64,000 nt of DNA from Pseudooceanicola aestuarii (lineage in GTDB: Bacteria; Pseudomonadota; Alphaproteobacteria; Rhodobacterales; Rhodobacteraceae): assembly GCF_010614805.1 (NCBI RefSeq), contig NZ_JAAFZC010000003.1:62001-126000 (forward strand), in the 5' to 3' direction. The number at the start of each line of letters is the position of its first letter. Position 1 is the first letter of the stretch. The notes under the pieces were generated by a model that worked only from the letters and a program-made list of their open reading frames with translations, was not told the origin of the DNA and made no database searches. Of the stretch, positions 9,722-17,968 are shown piece after piece. The translations under genes were made by a program, and so were the position numbers.

Positions 9722-11308
9722 ATGACAGGCGACACCCGGACAACCACGCGGTTTGACGGCGGCGTGACCCCGCCACCCGCCAGCATCGCGCGCATCGCGC
9801 TTGGCGATATCCTGCGGCGCAGCGCCCGGCGGACGCCCGGCAACATCGCGCTGGTCGATGGCGACAGGCGCGTCACCTATGCCGCGCTGGACGCGATGGC
9901 CAACCGGATGGCACATGAACTGCTGGCGCGCGGGGCGCAAAAGGGCGAACGCTGCGCCACCATGATGGCCAATTCGGTCGAACTGGTGGCCTGTCTCTTC
10001 GCCATCAACCGCGCCGGGCTGGTCTGGGTGCCGATCAACCTGATGCTGGAAGCGGACGACGTGGACTACACGCTGACCCATGCCGGGGTGGCCCATGTGC
10101 TGACCGAACCTGCCTTTGCCGATCATCCCGCCCTGGGCGCGGTGGCGCGGCGGCTGACCTTGCCGGTGACGGTGCTGGAACCGGGGATGGCGTTCTGCGC
10201 CGATCAACCCGCCACCGAGCCCGACATGCCGGTGGACCGCGACGACATCGCCGCGATCATCTATACCTCCGGCACCACCTCCCGGCCCAAGGGGGCGATG
10301 CACAGCCACCAGTCGATCTACCTGGCGGTGATGTGCGACGCGCTGGAATGGTCCCTGACGCGCGACGACCGGATCCCGCTGCAATTGCCGCTGTTCCATT
10401 GCGGCGGGCATGTCCTGCTGCTGGCGTTTCTGATGGTGGGCGGCACCTGCGTGCTGCAACGCGGTTTCGATGCCGGGGAAATGTTGCGCGTGATCGAGGA
10501 GGAGGCCTGCACCGTCGTGATCGGCATCCCGATGATGTATGCCGCCATGCTGGATCACCCTGACATGGCGCATCGCTCGATGGCCTCGCTCCGCTTCGGT
10601 GTGCACACGATGGCCCCGATGTACGAAAGCCTGCTGCGCCGGATGGTCGAACGGATCTGCCCGAATTTCCTTCTGACGTCCGGCCAGACGGAGATGTACC
10701 CGATCACCACCCTGTCCCGCCCCGACATGTCGCTGAAGCGGTTCGGCAATGTCTGGGGCGAAAGCTCCCTGTTGTGCGACCTGGCGATCATGGGTCCGGA
10801 CGGGCAGATCCTGCCCGATGGCGAAATCGGAGAGCTGGTGCATCGCGGCCCCAACGTGATGGCAGGCTATTACCGCGACCAGGCGGCGACGGACGAGACC
10901 CGCAGTCACGGCTGGCATCACACCGGCGATGTCGGGCGGATCACCGAAGACGGGGAGTTCGAGTTTCTCGACCGGATGAAGGACATGATCAAGAGCGGTG
11001 GGGAAAACGTCTCTTCGATGAAGGTGGAGGCCGCGTTGCTGCAATGCGACGGGGTGGAGGCCGCCGCCGCCGTCGGCCTGCCCCATCCCCGCTGGGGCGA
11101 GGCGGTGACCGCCTTTGTCGTGCCCCGCGCCGGGCACACGCCGGAGGCGGAGACGATCCTGGCCCGGCTGCGCGACACATTGGGCGGGTTCCAGTTGCCC
11201 AAACGGATCGAATTCGTGCAATCGCTGCCCGCCACCGCCACGGGCAAGATGCGCAAGGTCGAATTGCGGATGGCCCATGCCGATCTGTACGACCGCGACA
11301 CGGCCTGA
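9722..11308 (+). CDS. AMP-binding acyl-CoA ligase
   Basis: A second acyl-CoA synthetase, 528 aa, of the short/medium-chain class. It has IIYTSGTTSRPKGAM near residue 180, a TSGQTE motif near 320, HTGDVG near 400, and the C-terminal hinge and lysine region (FLDRMKDMIKSGGENVSS; PATATGKMRKVEL). I start it at 9722 because GAGGAGGGG stands a few bases upstream; an earlier ATG at 9674 gives a longer, unlikely leader. It is third in the hydratase operon. Its likely substrate is the acid whose CoA ester is used by the dehydrogenase. Note that the liv operon carries its own, longer synthetase. Confidence 0.9.
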   Translation: MTGDTRTTTRFDGGVTPPPASIARIALGDILRRSARRTPGNIALVDGDRRVTYAALDAMANRMAHELLARGAQKGERCATMMANSVELVACLFAINRAGLVWVPINLMLEADDVDYTLTHAGVAHVLTEPAFADHPALGAVARRLTLPVTVLEPGMAFCADQPATEPDMPVDRDDIAAIIYTSGTTSRPKGAMHSHQSIYLAVMCDALEWSLTRDDRIPLQLPLFHCGGHVLLLAFLMVGGTCVLQRGFDAGEMLRVIEEEACTVVIGIPMMYAAMLDHPDMAHRSMASLRFGVHTMAPMYESLLRRMVERICPNFLLTSGQTEMYPITTLSRPDMSLKRFGNVWGESSLLCDLAIMGPDGQILPDGEIGELVHRGPNVMAGYYRDQAATDETRSHGWHHTGDVGRITEDGEFEFLDRMKDMIKSGGENVSSMKVEAALLQCDGVEAAAAVGLPHPRWGEAVTAFVVPRAGHTPEAETILARLRDTLGGFQLPKRIEFVQSLPATATGKMRKVELRMAHADLYDRDTA

Positions 11309-11442
11309 GGTTCGCCCGGTGGCCCCGCGCCCGGCTCCGCCGCACGGGGTCCGGCCCGCCAGTGCGCGAACACTTGCCAGGCCCGGCCGCTTGCGCCACA
11401 GGTACCGGGCCTGCCACGATATTCAATGCGCGAGGTGACAGG

Positions 11443-12144
11443 ATGAATGGCCCAGGTCTCGGCCCGCCCGACAGAACTGCCCGGCCCGCCGGGGTCACGC
11501 CTCTGCGCGACCCGACCCGGCCGCAAAGCATATCGAGCCACATCGTGCGCGACGTGATCAAGGGCCTCTACGAGGGGCGCTATGTCGCCGGCCAACGCCT
11601 GGTGGAGCCGGACCTGATGGAGGATTACCAGGTCGGCCGCAGCACCGTGCGCGAGGCACTCAAGGAATTGTCCTCCCACGGGATCGTCATCCTGGCCGCC
11701 CATCGCGGCGCCCATATCCGCAAGCTGCGCCGCCACGAGGCGGAGAACCTGTTCCTGACCACCGAGGTCGTGCTCGGCCTCGCCGCGCGGCAGGCGGCGC
11801 TGCACAGCGACGCCCCCGGCGCGCGCGACACCCTGACCGAGGCGCTGGCCCGCATCCAGGACCATCGCGATGCCGACGGGCGGTTCGAATACCTGCGGCG
11901 GCGCAACCGCTACATCCGCAAACTGGTGGCGATCAGCGGCAACGACGAAGTGCAGCGCCTCCTGCCCCGCCTTCAGGTCCACCTGATCCGCAACAAGCTG
12001 AGCGTGCCGCTGAACCAGCGCGTCACCGGCTTCGAAGCGATCACCAGCGCCGTCCTGTCCCGCGATCCGGCCAAGGCCGAGGACGCCGCCCGCGCCTATG
12101 TCCGCCGCACCGCCAACTGGGTGCTGCCGCATTTTCCGGAATGA
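11443..12144 (+). CDS. GntR-family transcriptional regulator, FadR/FCD type
   Basis: A 233 aa regulator with an N-terminal winged helix (IVRDVIKGLYEGRYVAGQRL near residue 35, then GRSTVREALKELSSHGIV) and an all-helical ligand-binding domain (ENLFLTTEVVLGLAARQAA onward). The start at 11443 follows a GAGGTGACAGG leader; the frame is open upstream only as an artefact of high GC. It is the last gene of the hydratase/dehydrogenase/ligase operon and most likely controls that operon and the divergent liv operon in response to an acid or acyl-CoA. No operator could be recognised. Confidence 0.88.
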   Translation: MNGPGLGPPDRTARPAGVTPLRDPTRPQSISSHIVRDVIKGLYEGRYVAGQRLVEPDLMEDYQVGRSTVREALKELSSHGIVILAAHRGAHIRKLRRHEAENLFLTTEVVLGLAARQAALHSDAPGARDTLTEALARIQDHRDADGRFEYLRRRNRYIRKLVAISGNDEVQRLLPRLQVHLIRNKLSVPLNQRVTGFEAITSAVLSRDPAKAEDAARAYVRRTANWVLPHFPE

Positions 12145-12413
12145 CAGCGCACGCCCGGCAGATGTCTGACCGGGCAGCGCCGCGCGATCCGGGAGCCGGC
12201 CGGCAGGAACGCGGCGGCGGGATCCCCGTCACCGATGGACCGCGACGGATCTTGCCCTGTCCCGAGTGACGGAACAGGCGGCATGGCAGCGGGCCGGCGA
12301 CACGGCGCCGGGTATCTACCGGGAGGCCAAGACCTGCCGCCTGCGCCCACGGACCTGTCCTCCGCTCCCGCGACCGTGGCGGGCCGGACCGGACCCGGCG
12401 CGCGGTTTGCAGC

Positions 12414-14381
12414 TCAGGCCGGGTCGATCTCCACCATCACCATATGGGCGCCCACCTGGGTACCGGGGGTGACATGCACCGCGCTGACATGGCCGGCGAT
12501 GGTAGCGGCATGGGTATGTTCCATTTTCATCGCCTCGACCACCGCGACCTTCTGGCCCGGCTCCACCCGGTCGCCCGGCGCCACGTCGACAGAAACGACG
12601 CTGCCGTTCATCGTCGCCCGCACCTTGCCATCACCACCCGCCGCCCCGGCGGTAACCACGGGGGCAAAGGTGAGGTCGGCAAAATCATGGCACCGCCCGT
12701 CAATCTGAAGAGTGATGCGGCGGTCCGGGCCGGCGCCGCTCTCTGTCAGCAGCGCGGCGCGCAGGGCACCGTCCAGCTCCACCGTCAGGTGTGCGCCGTC
12801 GCGGCGCGTCACCCGCAGGTCCAGCGGCGGCATCTCCGCCATTTCCACACGGGTCGCGCCGTCGCGGCGCTGCTGCACCATCGGCTGGTACTCCGCCGAA
12901 TCCCCGCCCAACCGCAGCGGCGCGGGGTAGCCATGGCCCAGCCGACTGCCCGGCCCGGCGCGCAGCAACGCCGCCGCGACCATTGCCGCGCGCGGTTCGG
13001 CGGCGCGGCCCAGGGCCAGCAGGTCATCGCCGTGATCGCCCACGAAGGCCGTTGTTGCCTGCCCCTCCGCAAAGACCGGATGCGCCAGGCAATCACCCAG
13101 GAAGTCGCGATTGGTGCGCAGCCCGGTGACCGCCGTATCCGCCAGCGCCGCCTGAAGCCGCTGCCTTGCGGCATCGCGGGTGGGGCCATGGGCGATCAGC
13201 TTGGCGATCATGCTGTCGTAATGGGGCGGCACCCCGGCACCGCTGCGCAGGGCGTGATCGACGCGGATCGCCCCGGACGGTTCCCAAAGGTCGATGCGCC
13301 CACTTTGCGGCATGAAACCGGCGGCGGGATCCTCGGCGCACAGCCGCACCTCCATCGCGTGGCCGTCAAAGGTGATGTCGTCCTGCTCCAGCGGCAGAAC
13401 CTCCCCCGCCGCGACGCGCAATTGCAGCGCCACGAGGTCCAGACCGGTGATCGCCTCCGTCACCGGATGTTCGACCTGAAGGCGGGTGTTCATCTCCATG
13501 AAGTAGAAATTGCCCTGATCATCCAGCAGGTATTCGAACGTGCCCGCCCCGACATAGCCGATGGCCCGCACCGCCGCGACGGAGGCCGCGCCCATCCGCG
13601 CCCGCAGCTCCGGGCCGACAGCGGGAGAGGGGGCCTCCTCGATCACCTTCTGGTGGCGACGTTGCACGGAACAATCGCGTTCGCCGCAATGCACCACGTT
13701 GCCGTGTCGGTCGGCCATCACCTGGATCTCGACATGGCGCGGATTGACGATGGCCTTTTCCAGCAGCACGACATCGTTGCCGAAGGCACCCGCCGCCTCG
13801 GACCTGGCCGAGGTCAGGGCATCGGCGAACTCCGCCTCGGAAGACACCAGCCGCATCCCGCGTCCGCCGCCACCAGCGACGGCCTTGATCATCACCGGAA
13901 AGCCGATCTGCCGGGCCTCCGCCAACAGCCGGTCCTCGGATTGGTCATCGCCCTGGTAGCCGGGCACGCAGGGCACATCGGCGGCGATCATCAGCGCCTT
14001 GGCCCCGGCCTTGTCGCCCATGGCGCGGATCGCCTCCGCATCCGGGCCGACAAAGACGATGCCGGCGGCATCACAGGCGGCGGGCAGGTCCGCGTTCTCC
14101 GCCAGGAAACCATAGCCGGGATGGATCGCATCGGCGCCCGTCGTCCGCGCTGCGGCGATGATCGCGTCGATCCGCAGGTAGGATTGCGCCGGCGCTGCCG
14201 CACCGATGCACACGGCCTCATCCGCCTGGCGGACATGCTCGGCCTCCGCATCCGCTTCCGAAAAGACGGCCACGGTGCGCAGCCCCATGGCCCGGGCAGA
14301 GCGGATCACCCGCAGGGCGATTTCACCGCGATTGGCCACGAGAAGCTTGGAAAAAGGGGTCGGTTGAAGGGTCATTGGCAT
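12414..14381 (-). CDS. Biotin-dependent acyl-CoA carboxylase, biotin carboxylase/carrier subunit (AtuF/MccA-like)
   Basis: A 655 aa alpha subunit that carboxylates its own biotin with ATP and bicarbonate. It begins KLLVANRGEIALRVIRSARA near residue 12 and has the ATP-grasp glycine loop KAVAGGGGRGMRLV near 168, EMNTRLQVEHPVTE near 298, and the C-terminal biotinyl motif VEAMKMEHTH near 616, whose lysine carries biotin. ATGs at 14381 and 14375 are both possible starts. It lies 12 bases after the carboxyltransferase gene. Its length and partner fit geranyl-CoA or 3-methylcrotonyl-CoA carboxylases; with the AtuD-like dehydrogenase nearby I favour a geranyl-CoA-type role. Confidence 0.9.
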   Translation of the reverse strand: MPMTLQPTPFSKLLVANRGEIALRVIRSARAMGLRTVAVFSEADAEAEHVRQADEAVCIGAAAPAQSYLRIDAIIAAARTTGADAIHPGYGFLAENADLPAACDAAGIVFVGPDAEAIRAMGDKAGAKALMIAADVPCVPGYQGDDQSEDRLLAEARQIGFPVMIKAVAGGGGRGMRLVSSEAEFADALTSARSEAAGAFGNDVVLLEKAIVNPRHVEIQVMADRHGNVVHCGERDCSVQRRHQKVIEEAPSPAVGPELRARMGAASVAAVRAIGYVGAGTFEYLLDDQGNFYFMEMNTRLQVEHPVTEAITGLDLVALQLRVAAGEVLPLEQDDITFDGHAMEVRLCAEDPAAGFMPQSGRIDLWEPSGAIRVDHALRSGAGVPPHYDSMIAKLIAHGPTRDAARQRLQAALADTAVTGLRTNRDFLGDCLAHPVFAEGQATTAFVGDHGDDLLALGRAAEPRAAMVAAALLRAGPGSRLGHGYPAPLRLGGDSAEYQPMVQQRRDGATRVEMAEMPPLDLRVTRRDGAHLTVELDGALRAALLTESGAGPDRRITLQIDGRCHDFADLTFAPVVTAGAAGGDGKVRATMNGSVVSVDVAPGDRVEPGQKVAVVEAMKMEHTHAATIAGHVSAVHVTPGTQVGAHMVMVEIDPA

Positions 14382-14393
14382 CTCTCGCGCGGA

Positions 14394-16010
14394 TCAGGGA
14401 CGGGCAACGGCGAACTGGACCGGCCGGGGCGTGCGGGTCTCGGCCTCACGCGACAGGGCCATCAGTTCGATCAGCAGATCGCGGGTATCGCGGGGGTCGA
14501 TCACCCCGTCGTCCAACAGCCGCGCCGAGGTATGGAACGCGTCCATCTGGCTGTTGAAATTCTCGGTGATCCGGGCTTTCAACGCCTCCAGCTTGGCGTG
14601 GTCCACCGGCTGCCCCATGCGTTCGGCGCGGGCCTCCTGGACCACGGCCATGGTGCCGGCGGCCTGCTCCCCGCCCATCACGGCGGTCTTGGCATTGGGC
14701 CAGGAGAAGGCGAAACGCGGATCGAAGCCGCGCCCGCACATGCCGTAATTCCCGGCGCCAAAAGATGCCCCGCAGAAGATGGTGAATTGCGGCACGTCGG
14801 CATTGGTCACGGCCTGGATCATCTTGGACCCGTGCTTGATCGCGCCGGCTTCTTCGTAGCTGCGCCCGACAAGGAAACCGGTGGTATTGTTCAGGTACAG
14901 GATCGGGGTTCCGGCCTGGCAGCAGGACTGGATGAAATGCGTCGCCTTGGCCGCGCCCGCCGGGTCGATCGGGCCGTTGTTGGTGATGATCCCGATGGGC
15001 CAACCGGCGATCCTGGCATTGCCACAGACCGTGGCACTTCCGTAACGCTCCCCGAATTCCAGAAAATCCGATCCGTCGACCACGCGGGCGATGATCTCCC
15101 GCATGTCGACCGGCTGGCGGTGATCCATGGGCATCAGGCCCAGCAGTTCCTCGCGATCATAGGCGGGGGCGTCGAAGGCGCGGGCGGCGTCGTCGCAGCG
15201 CTGCCATTCGATATTGCCCAGGATCGACCGCGCCAGGCCCAGGGCCTCCCGGTCGTCTTCGGCCAGGTAATCGCCCAGCCCGGAAATGCCGGTATGCATC
15301 TCGGCGCCGCCCAGCTCCTCCTCGGTCGCGATCTCGCCGGTGGCGGCCTTCAGCAGGGGCGGGCCGGCCAGAAAGGCCCGCGTGCGGCCGCGCACCATGA
15401 TGATGTAATCGGACAGGCCGGTCTGATAGGCCCCCCCGGCGGTGGAACTGCCATGCGTCACCGTCACCACCGGCAGTCCTGCGGCGGAGAACCGCGCCAG
15501 GTTGCGGAACAGCGCGCCGCCGCGCACGAAATCCTCCACCCGGTAGGCCATCAGGTTGGCGCCGGCGCTTTCGACCAGCTGAACATAGGGCAGCTTGTTG
15601 GCCAGGGCGATTTCCTGAACCCGCAGCTGCTTGTCCAGCCCCATGGGTTGCAGGGCGCCCGCACCGATGCCGCTGTCGGACGCGCTGATCATGCAGCGGT
15701 GCCCGGAGACATAGCCGATGCCCGCCACCACGCCGCCACCGGGAACCGAGGCCGCCAGGTCGGGCTGGTCCAGCCCGTAACCCGCCAGCTTCGACAACTC
15801 GATGAAGGGCCGACCAGGATCGAGCAGCAGCGCCACGCGGTCGCGGGGCAGCAGCTGGTGACGTTTCTCGAACCGCGCGCGGGAGGCTTCGGAGGCCCGG
15901 CGGGTGCGGTTCTCGATTTCCTCCAGCTTGTCCAGAAGGGCCAGCATACCCTGCCGGTTGGCCTGGAATCCCTCGGATGTCGGAGAGAGGGAACTGAGTA
16001 TCTTTGCCAT
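14394..16010 (-). CDS. Acyl-CoA carboxylase carboxyltransferase subunit (AtuC/MccB-like)
   Basis: A 538 aa carboxyltransferase that moves CO2 from biotin to the gamma carbon of a branched enoyl-CoA. It contains VTVTHGSSTAGGAYQTGLSD near residue 185 and IITNNGPIDPAGAAKATHF near 340, the two oxyanion-forming crotonase halves. From memory, the segment LAGPPLLKAATGEIATEEEL and the length of 538 aa match AtuC (geranyl-CoA carboxylase) better than MccB. I chose the ATG at 16010 (MAKILSS); an upstream TTG gives ten more residues. First gene of a two-gene operon with the biotin subunit. Methylcrotonyl-CoA remains an alternative substrate. Confidence 0.88.
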   Translation of the reverse strand: MAKILSSLSPTSEGFQANRQGMLALLDKLEEIENRTRRASEASRARFEKRHQLLPRDRVALLLDPGRPFIELSKLAGYGLDQPDLAASVPGGGVVAGIGYVSGHRCMISASDSGIGAGALQPMGLDKQLRVQEIALANKLPYVQLVESAGANLMAYRVEDFVRGGALFRNLARFSAAGLPVVTVTHGSSTAGGAYQTGLSDYIIMVRGRTRAFLAGPPLLKAATGEIATEEELGGAEMHTGISGLGDYLAEDDREALGLARSILGNIEWQRCDDAARAFDAPAYDREELLGLMPMDHRQPVDMREIIARVVDGSDFLEFGERYGSATVCGNARIAGWPIGIITNNGPIDPAGAAKATHFIQSCCQAGTPILYLNNTTGFLVGRSYEEAGAIKHGSKMIQAVTNADVPQFTIFCGASFGAGNYGMCGRGFDPRFAFSWPNAKTAVMGGEQAAGTMAVVQEARAERMGQPVDHAKLEALKARITENFNSQMDAFHTSARLLDDGVIDPRDTRDLLIELMALSREAETRTPRPVQFAVARP

Positions 16011-16166
16011 GTCGCACCGCGCCTTCTGTCGTCTGTCCAAACCAGTTAGACATTCGCCCGGCGCGCGACTTGCGTCAGTCCGCTACCTCCGGCCTGGCGC
16101 GGCGCTTTCTGCTGGGGCACCCGGCGTCACGAGCGGAATCCGGGGCCGGATCGCAGTCACGCGCGG

Positions 16167-16985
16167 TCAGTACATCGCGGCGGCCTCGGTGACCCCGGCA
16201 TGCATCCGCAGATCGCGCGACCCGATACGGATCGAGCGGGGTTGCAATCCGAATGTCTTGCGGATCGAATTGCTGAAATGGCTGCTGTCGGGATAGCCCA
16301 GCGACAGCGCGACATCGGTCAGGCTGTTGGTCTGGTTGGCATGCAGCATGAAGCTTCGCGCCCGCCGCCACATCCGGTAATTGCGGAACGACACGCCGGT
16401 CTGATCCTTGAACAGATGCAGGAACCGTGACGAGGACAAGCCGATCCCTGCGGCGATCTCTGCCGCAAGGGCGGGGTTCTCCAGCCCGTCACGCTTCATC
16501 GTTTCCAGCGCGCGGGCGATGCGCGGATCCATCTGCCCCTCGCGCAGGGCACGGCCCAGCACGATGCGGTCGAACTCCTCGGCCAGCATCTCCCCCCCGT
16601 CGGGATGCGCGGCCAGTTCGGCCGCCGCATCGCGCATCCGGTGGACAAAGCCGGCACGGCGCGCCGGGTCGTTGAAATCTGCCAACAGGCGGGGCAGCTC
16701 GCCCTGATACAGGCGCTCTGTCTCGATCAGGACACTGATGATCTGGTTGCCCTCGGAATGGACCTGGTGGGCCTGGTAGGGCGGCAGGATGGCCAATTCC
16801 CTGCGCTGCCATTCCTCGGTGCCGATACGCAGGCGGAAATGGCCGCGCGGCGCAAGGTAGATCGCCACGCCGCCCATCCGCCGGTTCTGCATCTTGCGCC
16901 CGGCCAGTCCGACGTAGAACAGGCGGTCGTCCAGGACCATCATGTATTTTCCGCTTTGCACCTGTGCGGGTGTTCCGGTGGTCAT
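16167..16985 (-). CDS. AraC-family transcriptional regulator
   Basis: A 272 aa activator-type regulator. The N-terminal half looks like a cupin-like sensor (YLAPRGHFRLRIGTEEW near residue 45, then LAILPPYQAHQVH). The C-terminal half is the double helix-turn-helix: LAAEIAAGIGLSSSRFLHLF near 180 and LTDVALSLGYPDSSHFSNSI near 230, followed by the conserved FG-x-x-P segment. It faces away from the glutathione S-transferase gene across a spacer full of inverted repeats, which may be its own operators. Its target genes are unknown. Confidence 0.9.
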   Translation of the reverse strand: MTTGTPAQVQSGKYMMVLDDRLFYVGLAGRKMQNRRMGGVAIYLAPRGHFRLRIGTEEWQRRELAILPPYQAHQVHSEGNQIISVLIETERLYQGELPRLLADFNDPARRAGFVHRMRDAAAELAAHPDGGEMLAEEFDRIVLGRALREGQMDPRIARALETMKRDGLENPALAAEIAAGIGLSSSRFLHLFKDQTGVSFRNYRMWRRARSFMLHANQTNSLTDVALSLGYPDSSHFSNSIRKTFGLQPRSIRIGSRDLRMHAGVTEAAAMY

Positions 16986-17019
16986 CGCTGCGCTCCTCCC
17001 GCTGCTGAACCGTCGTTTA

Positions 17020-17060
17020 CCGTGTCCTCCAGGGGCCTCCCCTGCCCCTGGCGGACACGG
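17020..17060. repeat. Long inverted repeat upstream of the AraC-family gene
   Basis: CCGTGTCC (17020-17027) pairs with GGACACGG (17053-17060), and CCAGGGG (17029-17035) pairs with CCCCTGG (17045-17051). This gives a 15-bp stem with one mismatch and a 9-base loop. No run of T follows on either strand, so it is not a simple terminator. It lies 35-75 bases before the AraC-family start and could fold in its leader RNA or act as an operator. Confidence 0.7.
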
Positions 17061-17064
17061 CTTT

Positions 17065-17104
17065 CAATGCGCAGCATTGTCAGACGGTCTTGTCCGATAT
17101 CGGA
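17065..17104. repeat. Two further palindromes in the araC-gst spacer
   Basis: CAATGC-gca-GCATTG at 17065-17079 is a perfect inverted repeat, and TCCGATATCGGA at 17093-17104 is a perfect 12-bp palindrome. They lie between the divergent AraC-family and glutathione S-transferase genes and are candidates for regulator binding. Confidence 0.6.
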
Positions 17105-17195
17105 AAGATTAGGGTGATCCGAAACTGAAATTCAACCGCCTTGCGCCGCCTGCGACGGATTTTCGCCACGGCTGCCGGCACCGCAGAACACAGGT

Positions 17196-17212
17196 CGTGG
17201 CGTCGCGCCACG
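17196..17212. repeat. Hairpin palindrome upstream of the glutathione S-transferase gene
   Basis: CGTGGCG-tcg-CGCCACG is a perfect 7-bp stem with a 3-base loop, about 70 bases before the transferase start. No T-run follows. It could be an operator or a 5' leader hairpin. Confidence 0.5.
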
Positions 17213-17282
17213 GCATAGCGACTGGGCACAATCGCGCGCCGCCTGCGGCCCCTAATCTGCGCGCGAACAATCGGAGATCCCC

Positions 17283-17936
17283 ATGCTTCAGCTTTGGCAT
17301 TGCAACGACGCGCGGTCCTTTCGTGCGCTGTGGTCGTTGGAGGAACTGCGCCTGCCCTACGCGCTGAAGATGCTGCCGTTCCCGCCGCGCATGTTCGAGA
17401 AATCCTACCTGGCGGAGAACCCGCTGGGCACGATTCCCCTGCTGATCGACGGCGCCACGCGGATGACCGAAAGCGCGGCGATCCCGCATTACCTGTCCTG
17501 CGTGCATGGCGACGGGTCGCTGGCCCGTATGCCGGGAGATGCGGAATACGGCGATTACCTGAACTGGCTGCACCACGGTGAGGCGACACTGACCTTTCCG
17601 CAGACGATCTTCCTGCGCTACGCCATGCTGGAACCCGAAGAGCGGCGACAGCCCGAGGTGGCCGCGGATTACCGCAAGTGGTTCCTGGCCCGGCTACGCC
17701 TGGCCGAAAGCATCCTGTCCGATGGACGTGAGACGCTGTTGCCCGGCGGATTTTCCAACGCCGACATCTCTGTCGGCTATGCGCTGCAACTGGCCATCGG
17801 ACTGGGGATGCGCGATGATCTGCCGCCAGCCTGTCTGGCCTATTTCAACGGGCTTAAAACCCGCGACGGCTACCAGCGCGCGAGGGCGGCGCAACGCACC
17901 GCGCAGGACGAGGCCGGGCTGACCCCGATCCTCTGA
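17283..17936 (+). CDS. Glutathione S-transferase family protein
   Basis: A 217 aa soluble protein with the two-domain GST layout. The N-terminal thioredoxin-like domain has the glutathione-binding features NPLGTIPLLIDG (cis-proline) near residue 45 and MTESAAIPHYL (the ES pair) near 60. The helical C-terminal domain has FSNADISVGYAL near 155, matching the conserved GST N-capping box. The first strand reads LWHCNDARSFRALWSLEEL. A GGAGATCCCC leader precedes the ATG. It probably acts in detoxification or in a glutathione-dependent isomerisation; the substrate is not visible. It stands alone between the AraC gene and hutF. Confidence 0.88.
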   Translation: MLQLWHCNDARSFRALWSLEELRLPYALKMLPFPPRMFEKSYLAENPLGTIPLLIDGATRMTESAAIPHYLSCVHGDGSLARMPGDAEYGDYLNWLHHGEATLTFPQTIFLRYAMLEPEERRQPEVAADYRKWFLARLRLAESILSDGRETLLPGGFSNADISVGYALQLAIGLGMRDDLPPACLAYFNGLKTRDGYQRARAAQRTAQDEAGLTPIL

Positions 17937-17968
17937 CGCCGATTATCTGACACGGTCTTGCGCCGCGC

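Noticed and set aside
8069..11278. Very long open frame on the minus strand opposite the acyl-CoA dehydrogenase and ligase genes
   Set aside because: It lies antisense to two clear enzyme genes, its translation is His/Gln/Gly/Arg-rich low-quality sequence with no domain, and such frames are common in GC-rich DNA.
12444..16049. 1201-codon open frame on the plus strand opposite the acyl-CoA carboxylase genes
   Set aside because: It mirrors the reverse complement of two well-recognised carboxylase subunits and has no domain or start signal of its own.
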